From NCBI GenBank assembly GCA_008692225.1, contig VICG01000014.1, positions 1,178,001 to 1,242,000 of the forward strand: 64,000 bases of DNA, written 5' to 3'. The notes beneath the pieces were generated by a model that was given only the letters and a program-made list of their open reading frames with translations, was not told where the DNA came from and ran no database searches. Made by a program: the position numbers and the translations under genes. Numbering within the stretch: position 1 is the stretch's first letter; each line of letters opens with the position of its first letter. Source of the DNA: Monilinia fructicola. Taxonomy: Eukaryota; Ascomycota; Leotiomycetes; Helotiales; Sclerotiniaceae. This document shows positions 50,274 to 60,712 of this stretch, one piece after another.

Positions 50274-53200
50274 TTATACAGCTGAATCCCCGCTGAGTCC
50301 AGTTCCTACTCGGGAGTCTTTTTGGATTATCGACCTTGTCGTCGGTGCCGCACCCACACTACCCATACCCGCGACTTTCTCCTTGATAGAATACTGATCC
50401 ACCGAAGACCTCCCTATCGATGTCGTCGACCTTGCGAAAGTAAAGAAACCTTGTCGTAATCCCAATTTACGATCACGCGCAGCCTCTTCCTCCTCAAGCT
50501 GCTCAAACAACCCAAAGTATCTCTTCGTTGCCTTCCAAGCTTCAATCCCCAAAACAAAGATAAAAACTGCTCCGACGGCCAAAGACCATTCCCAGGAAAT
50601 TCCAACGTGCTTGAAAACAGAGGTGTTCAGGCCGGGAATGTAGACAGCTGGGAATACAGACAATGCGCCAATGACAACCGCCCAGAACAAGAAACGGTTC
50701 TCATACACGTCCTTGAAGAACGGGAACGAGCTCTGAGAGGTTGCATCTAGGCGGAACATACTTCGACGGATGGACTTGAACTCCCATGCCGAAATGAGAA
50801 TTAACCAAGTTAGCTCTGCAAAAACTGCTGCCCGAGCTCGGAAGACCGGTCCGCAAGTGTCCCCGTAACTGCGATTACAGTCGTGACCAAGATTACCATT
50901 ATTGGCGCCATAGATTATAATCACGAAAGTGAGAAGTGTACATGTCCCCATGAGGATACCGTAGACGACCATATCGACCAGAATTTGTATAGTGAAAACA
51001 CCTTTCTTGTTGTCATGTGGCGGGCGCTTCATAACGGTTGAACTTGCTTTCTCTTTTCCTAATCCGAATGCCGGGAAGCTGGAAGTAATCATGTTGATCC
51101 AAAGAATTTGCAACGGACTCAGTGGAAATACTGATTGTTTGTTACCATCTTGGAATCCCAAACCTGCGATGAGTAAGATGACTTCTCCAACATTCGAAGA
51201 AAGGAGGTGCAAAACGAATTTCTGAATGTTGTCGAACATTCGACGACCTTCGCGAATAGCTGCTACGATGCTGTTGAATTTATCGTCGAGTAGTACAATC
51301 TTAGATGCTGACTTTGCGACATCGGAACCTGCAATGCCCATTGCAATACCGACATCTGCTTCTGAAAGGCTTGGCGCATCGTTCACCCCATCACCTGTCA
51401 TTGCCATGTATAGTCCTCTCCTTCTTAACGCATGGATCATGCGTGTTTTAGTATCTGGTGCACAACGAGCGAGAACCAATGGGAGGGTCGGCAGCGCATC
51501 AATCTGTGCGTTGGTAAGATGGTCAAACTCAGTAGCCTTCATAACAACAGATGCAGAGACATCAGCAGGTAATGTTCCAAGATTTCTTGGAATAATTCCA
51601 ATCTCCTGTGCGATTGCTTTGGCAGTGGAGGGATGGTCGCCTGTGAGCATGTGAACTTTGATTCCAGCCTGAGTACACTCTCGGATTGCGTCTTTGGTTT
51701 CGTCCCGAGGTGGATCGTAGATTCCAGCAAGACCAAGAAGTGTAAGTTCTTGTTCTACTTCATTTCTCAAAGTCTCATCGTCGCCGTTCTTTTCTTTTGA
51801 TGAGAGATTCCGTGGCCAGGGCTTAGCGGCTACTGCGAGAACTCGTTGGCCTTGCCCAGCGAATCTATCCATCTGTTGAATTATTTTCTCCTTCAAGTCT
51901 TCCGTCATTATCTCATTCGTGTCACCACTTCCAACCGAGGAGCAGAGATCCAATACTCTTTCCACAGCACCTTTCGTAAACACCATGTTCTCCCCATCTG
52001 GTCGTTGATAGATCACAGACATTCTCTTAATAGAACTGTCAAACGGGAATTCGGCGACTTGTTTCCATCCTTTGTTTTCAAGCGCTCTTCTTCCAGAATC
52101 AAACCGGTGAGTGAAAACCTGCAAGGCAATTTCTGTTGGCTCACCAGTTGTTTGCCACTTTTTCTCAGTCTCACCTTCAACAAATTCATTTTTGACAGTA
52201 GCAAGGTTACAAAGTGCTACAGAATGAAGAAAACTTTCCAGCTCTGGTATGAGTTCGGCTGGCTCTTCATCCTGCCTTGAAGAAGAATTCTTGTTCTGAT
52301 CTCGTGCGGCTTTCTCAGCTGGAATATCGAATTTGAGTGCCGCAGCACTGCGCTGATTATCGAAGTCCATAACGACGTTCTCTCCAGGGGATGACGTCTG
52401 CATCTCTTCAGGCGTAAGTGGAGCCTTAGTAACAGTACCTTCTGTTGGATTGTTGGGGTCCATGGAGTTGTTCACGGTATAGATTCCAACTTTGGGTAGC
52501 CATACTTTTTTGACAATCATAGCTCCTTGTGTAAGTGTACCGGTCTTGTCAGAGCAAATGTTTGTTACTCCCCCGAGTGCTTCAAGTGCCGATAGATCTC
52601 GGACGACAACGTTGGCTTTGCGCATAACGGTCATTCCAACAACCATTGTGATTGTCAAGACTCTGAAATAATATTAGTTACTGAAACACAAGTGAGAAAG
52701 AACGCTAGACTTACGCAATCAAAGATTCTGGAATGATGGCAATACCTGTAGAAATGGCATAAATGGCTACTTCATCAGTGACATTGAATCTATTCACTCC
52801 AAACACCACTATTGCTAGTAAAATTGCGCATCCGAAGAGGATATATGCAACCTTGCTTAATTTTCTCTGCAACGGTGTACCTTCAGTGAGTCCCAAAAAC
52901 TTTCCCACAAAATCGTAAGTACGTCTAGCAGCCCCTTTCACCGGCTGCGCTTTTCCGTATTTCTTATAATTCATCGATCTTCCTTCCTTGCGCTGTTTCT
53001 TCGTAGTCGAAGCCGCAATCTTTCCAACTTCTGTTTGCATTCCAGTGAATACCACAATACCTCTTCCGCGACCTTTGATGACCGTCGTGGTAGAATATGC
53101 CATATTGTTTCGATCAGCAATCCCAACTTGTCCCTCGCTTGTCGCTCTCTCCTCTGTTCCAGGCACAAAAATCTCATTCGAAGTGATCTTCTCCACTGGT

Positions 53201-53745
53201 TCGGATTCGCCTGTCAAACTCTTTTCTTCGCACGTTAAATTCATTGCTTCAAACATGCGCAAATCCGCCGGAACCGTATCACCCATCTTCAATAGCACAA
53301 TATCACCCGGCACAACCTCCGGACTTGGAATGACAATCACAGATCCATCTCTTAATACCGAAGCTGACGGAGAAGACAACGCTCTCAAAGAATCCATTTT
53401 TTTCTCCGCGCTGAATTCTTGGAAAAATCCAATCATAACGTTGAGTACAATAACAGCAACGAGCACTCCCCCTTCGATATAATCGCCCACGCCAAAACTA
53501 AGCGCCATAGCGAAAACGAGCACGAGGATCATGGCATTGGAGATTTGCTTGATGAGGATCTTGTACCAGGCGATCGATCCACCAGTGTTGAGTTCATTCG
53601 GGGGGTGTGACGCCTGTATGGATTGGACTTGACGGGCTGTGAGACCCGTTTCGAGGTTGGTAGATAGCTGGGATGCGACATCTTGGGGAGTGAGAAGGAA
53701 AGCGTGGGGATTGGTTGTGTAGGAGGGCTTCACTTGGGAAGACAT
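50274..53745 (-). CDS. ENA1: P-type cation ATPase, ENA/IID type (Na+/K+ efflux)
   Basis: Type IID P-ATPases pump Na+ or K+ out of fungal cells at alkaline pH or high salt. Two exons (53745-52715, 52662-50274) give 1139 residues. Motifs in order: an N-terminal cation-ATPase region (ETGLTARQVQ), TGES in SLTGESEPVEK, the PES membrane motif IIPESLIAVLTITM, phosphorylated Asp382 in CSDKTGTLTQG, the nucleotide-binding domain, MLTGDHPSTAKAIA and GDGVNDAPSLSEADVGIAMG. Ten hydrophobic segments can be counted. The single intron (52 nt) splits the Ala codon after PESLI. Choice of ENA over SERCA/PMR1 types rests on overall pattern; cation preference cannot be read from sequence. Confidence 0.92.
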
Positions 53746-55508
53746 CGTCGATGATTGGGCTTAACCAACGAGCGGATGTTTGTTAGCGTATGTATGGATT
53801 TAAGTATGTAATGTAGTGCTGGTTGGTAACCATATATGGAACAAAATAATCAAGATTCTATTCCTAATCAAGGGAATAGTAGGGAACTAATTAAGTATTG
53901 GTAATAAGGATGGATTAGATATCTGTTGAATACACAAAACACCAAGACCAAAAAACGCGGGGTAACACATCCTTATATGTTCCTTATCAAAATTCCAAAA
54001 GATCGTTCGTCCCTTTCAAATCAGTGTCTAGTTCCCTAAATGTTAGGAAACTGCAATGGCGGAATAGCCAAGAACTTTCGAGTCACACCAACATAACGTA
54101 AAACCTGACATTGATTGATACTAGTTATCCTAATAATGCATGAAATTATGAGCTCATGAACTCATGAACTCATGGCACTTTCTTGGTGGTGAATCCCCAA
54201 GATGTTTTAAAACTCTTTGTATGGATGATTCAACTCAAGGCTAAGAGCCAAGCATTCTTGGCTTACTCGATGTATCTTGGGCCACCCCGCCTCTCGCATT
54301 CCGCTCGGAGATGGAGTGGAAAAACGTGAGGGAGAGTCAGGACAAGTGGTCATTGGACGATAAAAGCATCATGTGATTCTTGGCACACGTGCTTAGTCTT
54401 TGTCTAGTGACCAAGATCGGGCGAGAATGTCGTTTGTGGGGGCTTGGCTAAATTTGACGAATGAGATGAAAGCTTGGTGTGCTTGGCTATACCTCGAGGA
54501 AGTTTGGAAGGCGTCTTCTTTATCACGGCGGAAGTTTTGACGTCTAGATTATCACGGGTCAGTTCATTGGATTAACAGGGGGGTTCTTGTGACGTCATTC
54601 AACTGCTTCTCTATTTGTATCATTTATCGATCACTTGTCATTCGGCGAAAGAAAGCGACGATGATGCCAGAATGATCAATTGTGGTTGTATGGGTGTTGA
54701 ATTGTTGAGAACGGGGGAACGAATGTCCCGCAGCTACAGGATGAGATAGGTGAGTAGATATCGGAAAAGCTCGGATTTCTCCCATTTGATAGATACAACA
54801 TTGATATCCTTGATAAGATACATGTTCCTGCTATCTAGCACACCTGCAGTAGATGTTTCTCCTTTCAGTTCCCCTACTTGCATAGGCGAGTTCATCAATT
54901 CGGGAAAAGTTTCTCCGTCCCCCCGCATTTTGAATCTCTTCACTCAATCAGGGGTTTTGGCGGGGTATGCATAACGCAAATATATGCTTCTCGGGAAATA
55001 TCTTCAGCGAGACGATGATAATCGTCCCTTGTAAAGGGATGTAGTCGCCAAGTGGTGGATACACTAGTGATGAGATATAATCTTGTCATGAACTTCTAAT
55101 ATGTACTTCTAACTCTATTTTCTACTTTGACTCAATGACTCTTATGTTCTTTCTCTGACTTCACAAATCATCTCCAATTCTCAATTGAGGGCATATCTGC
55201 CTTTCAGCGTTGAACAACGCTACCAATTGATTTCAAACTTCACTCTTTGAATTCATAAATGCCCCACTTGTGCGGCGACATTACAAAACTCTAAGGGTTA
55301 ATTTCGGAATAGCAAGCTAAAACTCAATATCATTATTACGAAAATAATTGTTATTTAATCCAAAAAAGGGGCATCTTTGATTTAGATCTACTAAAACACT
55401 CTCAACCTCACCTTGAACTACCACTCGTTTCTATAGGAATTTGGGGGCCAAAGATCCTGGATTAGGTCGAAGTCTTAGCAATAGATTTATGCAATCTCGC
55501 TGGCCAAT
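53746..55508. other. Intergenic, 1.8 kb
   Basis: Upstream region of the P-type ATPase plus flank of the esterase. Three CTCATGAA units lie near 54150-54175. No gene is supported. Size suggests a long regulatory region for the ATPase, but no known site is recognised. Confidence 0.6.
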
Positions 55509-56970
55509 ATGAAGATGTTCAGTGTCGCTTTTTTGTGTTATTTTTGGTATAGGGAGCTCTGCTTGGGCACTTGCCACCACGAATGGCACAACCTCCTTCA
55601 GTTGGGAGCATACTGAGTATTTGTGAGTGGAGACTGGTACATCTGTCACGGATTTCTGATTCCATCACTCAAACTTAACCAAAACCATATTTCTCGGCCC
55701 TGGGAATATACAGCCACAAAACCTGCATCTCAAGTTCTAACCTCTATGCCAGTCTTGCATTCGGTGATTCATATACCTACGTCCAAGGAACATACGGTCT
55801 ACAAAACTACTCCTTCATTGGGGATCTTCGAAATTTCTCTTATACTCCTGCTCAAATATTGAGCAATGAGATCATTCAAAATCAAGTACTTATGACCCCC
55901 ATCCTAGATTCTGCATGATATTGACGCTAGAATCAGATTGGGACATCGGCAGGAGGACCAAATTGGGTAGAATATCTAACATCATGTTTCTCCGGGCTCC
56001 CATCAAAATGTTCTAAACAGCTATGGGACTTCGCATTCGCAGGTTCAGACGTTTCTACCACCTAGTGCGCTCCTCCCCACATATTCTCTTGGAGTTGAGC
56101 TTGCTAATATAAGATTTCTGATAGTACACCATTGCACCATAACTACACCGTATCTCTCGAAAACCAGATCCTCCAATGGTCAACTTACGCCCTTCCAGTA
56201 ATCCCCATGGATCCATCCAAAACACTAGTAGCAATCTGGATAGGTATAAATGATATCAGCGATACCTCATCATCCATATTCCCCTCCCATAACGCAACAG
56301 ATTACCCCTCTTTATACAAAAATATAATAGACGCCGAATTTGCAGCAATTGAAACTATATACAAAGCTGGATTTCGCAATTACCTCTTTATGAATTTACC
56401 CCCGAGACAGCGTTCCGTATGTCTTCTTTATCACATATCATCTGTAGCTAACTACCTACTAATCTCTCTCCAAAAAGCCACTCAATCTTATTCGCCCAGA
56501 TGGTCCTCGCCCAAATGCAACCATGTTCAACTCCTATAACAACATCCTCAACACCACTGCCCTCAAATTCGCGGCCACACACCCTGGTACCAAAGCTATG
56601 GTCTTCGATACCTTTTCATTCCTTTCATCTGTCCTTGATAACCCAGCTTCCTATGGTATCACTAATACCACGAACTACTGTCCTAATTACGATGCGCCTG
56701 ATATTGATAGTAAGTTATTTTTCCCTCTTGACACCTTATGGCCTATAAGAATAAAACGGTGAACAGCATGGGAAATAGCCATGCAGTGTCAACTATGATA
56801 GAAAAATCAGAATTATTCAAGCTAATGACCTTCCTCTAGCAAACTACGCAGCTTACGGCTGCCAGCCCATCCCAGAATACTTCTGGTATAACACGGGTCA
56901 TATCACCTATCACACACATGAGATTTTAGCCAAGGAGGTGAGGAAGTTTTTGAACTCTCAGAGTGGCTGA
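55509..56970 (+). pseudogene. Secreted GDSL/SGNH esterase (CE16-type acetylesterase), signal peptide frameshifted
   Basis: Six exons: ~55509-55622, 55753-55885, 55931-56064, 56125-56416, 56478-56709, 56840-56970. The SGNH blocks are intact: block I AFGDSYTYVQG with the nucleophile Ser, GTSAGGPNWVEYL with a Gly/Asn oxyanion region, IWIGINDISD, and the C-terminal HITYHTHEILA with the catalytic His. The layout matches CE16 acetylesterases acting on plant wall polysaccharides. The N-terminus fails: ATG AAG ATG TTC opens one frame, but the hydrophobic signal SLFCVIFGIGSSAWALA runs in the next, so one base is gained or lost at about 55520. Everything downstream is open when spliced. I infer recent loss or a sequencing error. 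Donor GTGCGC at 56065 is unusual. Confidence 0.78.
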
Positions 56971-57655
56971 AAGCTGTTAGTTCTACCCTGAGTTTAAACA
57001 TGGATTGGATGGATATATGAAGATACGATTAGGAATGAATTCTTTTTTGTTCTTTACCTTTTGCAATACTTGATAGCTTCACAAAGATAAACCATGACAC
57101 ATACATTATTGCATTCATAAACCTCTGTTCTGGCTATTCGAGAATGTCTTCATGTCTACAATCTCCGTCGTCTTTGCCGAGTTTGTGATCAGTAATCAAA
57201 GAGAGACGTGTGTCGGCACTTCGCTTCTGGTGATCAGTAATCATCCAGACAGCAATTTAAGCACAAATGATTATGGTGTCAACATCCAGCTCAAATTTCA
57301 TATTAATGAAGGGACCCGACGTCAATAAGATACAGGAGAGAATAATGTGGAATTCTTATCAAAGTTTATGCGAAACCTTTCTGAGTGAGAGTACCATCCC
57401 GAGGTTGATTAGAAAACATTCAAGATATACCCAAAAGTTTCTAAAATGCCATCATTTATTAGGCAAGATCACGTCTTTGCATTTGTAATGTTTCGTGTAA
57501 TGTATCGTGATGCTATAGTATTAAACCATCAGGAATATTGTCTATAGCATGATGATAATAATATATTTACATACCGTGCAGTCTCAAACCTATGAATGTG
57601 CATTGGACTACATCAAAACCCCCAAATAATTTTAAAACAGCTAGCAGACAGTAGT
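56971..57655. other. Intergenic between esterase and MFS transporter
   Basis: 685 bp, AT-leaning. The phrase GTGATCAGTAATCA occurs twice, near 57185 and 57231. No gene is seen. Confidence 0.6.
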
Positions 57656-59393
57656 ATGACAGAAGCCGAAAAAACTCCCCAAGCCTCGAGTTCCCTCGAT
57701 ATTCTCGAGGTTGCACTGGCACCCGAGATGCCTGCTACGCACGCCGAGGAAAAGGATCTGGAAAGACAAGGGGGAACAGGTACGGTACCACCATTAAAAT
57801 GGAATGGTGCAAACGATCCCGATAATCCGCTGAACTGGTCCAAGCGGAAGAAGAATCTGCATGTCTTCACCCCGGCTTTGATATCTTTCTCTGCGTACGT
57901 ATCCTCTCACTTCCATTCATGACACCAAACCCCAAAACTAACCAGCCTACCCAGAACTCTCGGTTCCTCCCTGATAGCACCATCCCTCCCCTTTTTATCC
58001 CACACCTTCCACGTTTCCTCTACTGTCGCCATTCTCCCGCTCTCCACCTACGTACTGGCCCTCGCGCTAGGCCCCCTTCTCGCAGCACCGCTCTCCGAAT
58101 CCCTCGGACGAAAACCAGTTTACCTCATCTCCGTCCCCCTAGGCTGCCTCTTCACTCTCGGCTGCGGCTTCTCTCAAAACATGTGGAGCCTCTGTATCCT
58201 TCGATTTTTCGCAGGAATGGCTTATAGCCCCGCGTTGGCCATCGGGGCCGGCAGCATCGCGGACTGCTTTACCGCGGAGAGGCGAGCGAGCCCCAGCGCG
58301 TGGTACATTATGAGTCCCTTCTTGGGCCCAGCTTTGGGGTGAGTGGCGTTGCGTTCTTCGCCTGCCTTGGATCATGCTATGGCGACGTGAGACATGCTCA
58401 GTTCACGGGAACTCTAACTTTCCCACAGACCCGTTATAGGCTCCTTCGTAACTGTCCGCAAGTCCTGGCGCTGGACCCAATGGACCCTAATATTCTTCTC
58501 CATATTCGCCTTCCTCCCCCTTCTCCTCACTTCCGAAACGCTGCACTCGCGCATCCTGAAGCGTCGAGCCAAATCCTTGGACCAGCTTCTCCCACCATCC
58601 CCACCCCTCGCCGCAAAAATCCATCTCCTCTTAACAGTAACGCTCCTCCGTCCAATCCACATGCTCTTTACCGAGCCCATCGTCGCTTTCTTAAGTTTAT
58701 ACGTCGCATTCAATTTTTCCGTCCTCTTTAGCTTCTTCGCAGCGTTCCCTTTCGTTTTTGAAACCGTCTATAGCTTCGATACCGAGCAGAGCGGTTTGGT
58801 TTTCTTGGCGATAGGGATAGGATGTTTCTTGGCAATATTAACGGTTCTTCTCTGTGATCGCTATTTATACCAACCCTTAGTCGAGAGGTCTCACGACAAG
58901 GGAAACTCGGGAATCGTAGCTCCGGAATATCGTCTATATCCAGCGATGCTGGGGAGCTTCGGGTTGCCGGTCGGGCTGTTCTGGTTTGCGTGGAGTGCGA
59001 GGGAAGGGGTACATTGGATTGTCCCGGTGATTGGGGCCGTGCCTTTTGCGTGGGGGAATCTATCGGTTTTCATTGGTGAGTCTCCATCCCCGTTGGTGTT
59101 TTCGTGGCCATAAACTGAGACCGGCGAGCAATTTAGCATCGGCGAACTATTTGATTGATACTTATCAGGCTTCGACTGGAGCATCAGCACTTGCAGCAAA
59201 TGGACTGTTGAGATATATTTTGGGCGCAGTATTTCCATTATTTACGTTGCAGATGTATGAGAACTTGGGAACTTCATGGGCCACAAGCTTGCTAGCATTT
59301 ATTGTCGTAGCCATGTTGCCTGTACCGTGGGTTTTGTGGATATGGGGAAAGCAGATCAGAAGTGGGAGTGCGTATGATACTATCAAAGCATAA
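57656..59393 (+). CDS. MFS drug/polyamine-type transporter (DHA1, 12 membrane segments)
   Basis: Four exons (57656-57894, 57955-58338, 58429-59075, 59137-59393) close to 508 residues, usual for DHA1 transporters. The N-terminus is hydrophilic and ends in the fungal DHA1 signature NDPDNPLNWSKRKK. Membrane segments then begin with PALISFSA and TLGSSLIAPSLPFL. Motif A is present as PLSESLGRKPVY, and motif C-like glycine/proline residues lie in MSPFLGPALGPVIGSF. The end, AFIVVAMLPVPWVLWIWGKQIR, is typical. It is likely an H+ antiporter in the plasma membrane; substrate unknown (drugs, toxins or polyamines are family possibilities). All introns are 53-90 nt and canonical. No biosynthetic gene cluster is beside it. 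Confidence 0.9.
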
Positions 59394-60712
59394 TGATGAT
59401 TGGACATGCTGCGCAGACTTGGCGATAGAGGATGAATTGCCAACTTAAGAGACAAGTGTACTGCTAATAATTAAATCATAATACATAGACATACATCAAA
59501 ATGACAAAGGATTCCTCATAGATGAACAGTCATAAACATCCATCCATGGATGGCAGTCATCCATTTCGTCTCTCCCCAAAATTCGCTTCTGATAGACCCA
59601 CTTATACTTTCCCAACCCTCTCTTCCCCTTCCGAGCCAACCTTGGAAGCCTGTAAAACAAGAAGACATTCCACCAAACAAAACGGCAAAACCGAGCCGCC
59701 CCGCTGGCGGCTCGGGAAACCCGAAGGTTTATTACTGTTACACCTCTCATCGCCTAACCCAGCTTCCAAACCAGGGAAATGATTCACAGTGATGTACTAT
59801 AACCACTGTGCCACCAAGACAGCTTATGATGAGAGATGTTGTTTATGCGAAAGTTTGGATTTATAAAGGACAGTGGTTGGGTGGTTGCCGGTGAGCTGTG
59901 TATGAATAAGGATCTGACGCTTGTGCCACTTTATATGCCACTCTTATATAGGTAGGTGTCTGTTACCTACCATGTTTCTTGGTGATACTCTTACAATTTC
60001 ATATTGATGCTATCTCGCTGCTTGATTTCAACATGAAAAATCATTTTATTGTTCAAGCACTATTTGAAAGATAGAATGGTGATGTTTGATTTAGGTTAGA
60101 TATTGTTATTTTTTCATTGTGGAGATTTGAACAAATCTGAGGCTTCTTGCATACCTAGTACATGCTCAAGTATCGATGCGCTTGCAAAAGGGTCAAATTT
60201 TTGATTCAAAAGAAATGTTAGGGTGCAAGAGTGACAGTTGTGCAGGAAATTACATGGAAATAAATTGCAGGTTGATCGATCAAAAGCAACACAACGAAAC
60301 CTTCAAGTCTAAGAAAAACGTTTTTCATTTCATAATCCTGACAAAAAACTCCCCCAACCAATCCCACCCATACGTTCGCCCTTGCTTGCATACATCCCAG
60401 GTATCCTCAGAATATTGTTCCTGAAAGCCATACATCCGTCCGTCCATCCGTGCGATCATCCGCACATTTGATAAAAAGAACAATATCGCCATTCACCGAG
60501 TACAGTAAACTGGATAGGTGCGCGTGTGAAAACGGAGAGAAAGGGTGAGAAGTCATTGCTAACCAAACAAAGCGACCGCCCCAAAGCTTGATCTGATATC
60601 AGCCAATGGCAACATAGAAAACCATCCCAGAACATGTAATTTGAAAATTACCCTTTTGCTTCTTCCCTCATGTACTCTCAAATCCTGACCTGAACCCGTC
60701 AGGGCAGTTTTT
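59394..60712. other. Intergenic, 1.3 kb, with SINE-like fragment
   Basis: Contains the tRNA-like element described separately at 59680-59822. The remainder shows no coding or repeat signal, though CCATCCGTCCGTCCATCCGTC at about 60430 is a short degenerate tetranucleotide tract. Confidence 0.6.
59680..59822 (-). repeat. Possible tRNA-derived SINE or degenerate tRNA with GC-rich hairpin tail
   Basis: On the - strand, TGGCACAGTGG (59813-59803) fits the Pol III A-box consensus. It is followed by TATAGTACATCACTGTGAATC, which resembles the D- and anticodon-arm text of tRNA-His. The B-box is poor (GGTTTGGAAGC). About 90 bp on, a perfect 10-bp stem (CCGAGCCGCC / GGCGGCTCGG, 59691-59700 and 59706-59715) closes a 5-nt loop. 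No clear target-site duplication was found. It does not fold as a complete tRNA. Confidence 0.4.

Noticed and set aside
50992..51654. + strand open frames across the P-type ATPase
   Set aside because: Antisense shadows of a strongly conserved gene on the other strand.
57919..58227. 102-residue + frame near the MFS gene
   Set aside because: Wrong frame of the transporter's second exon; the spliced frame gives 12 membrane segments.
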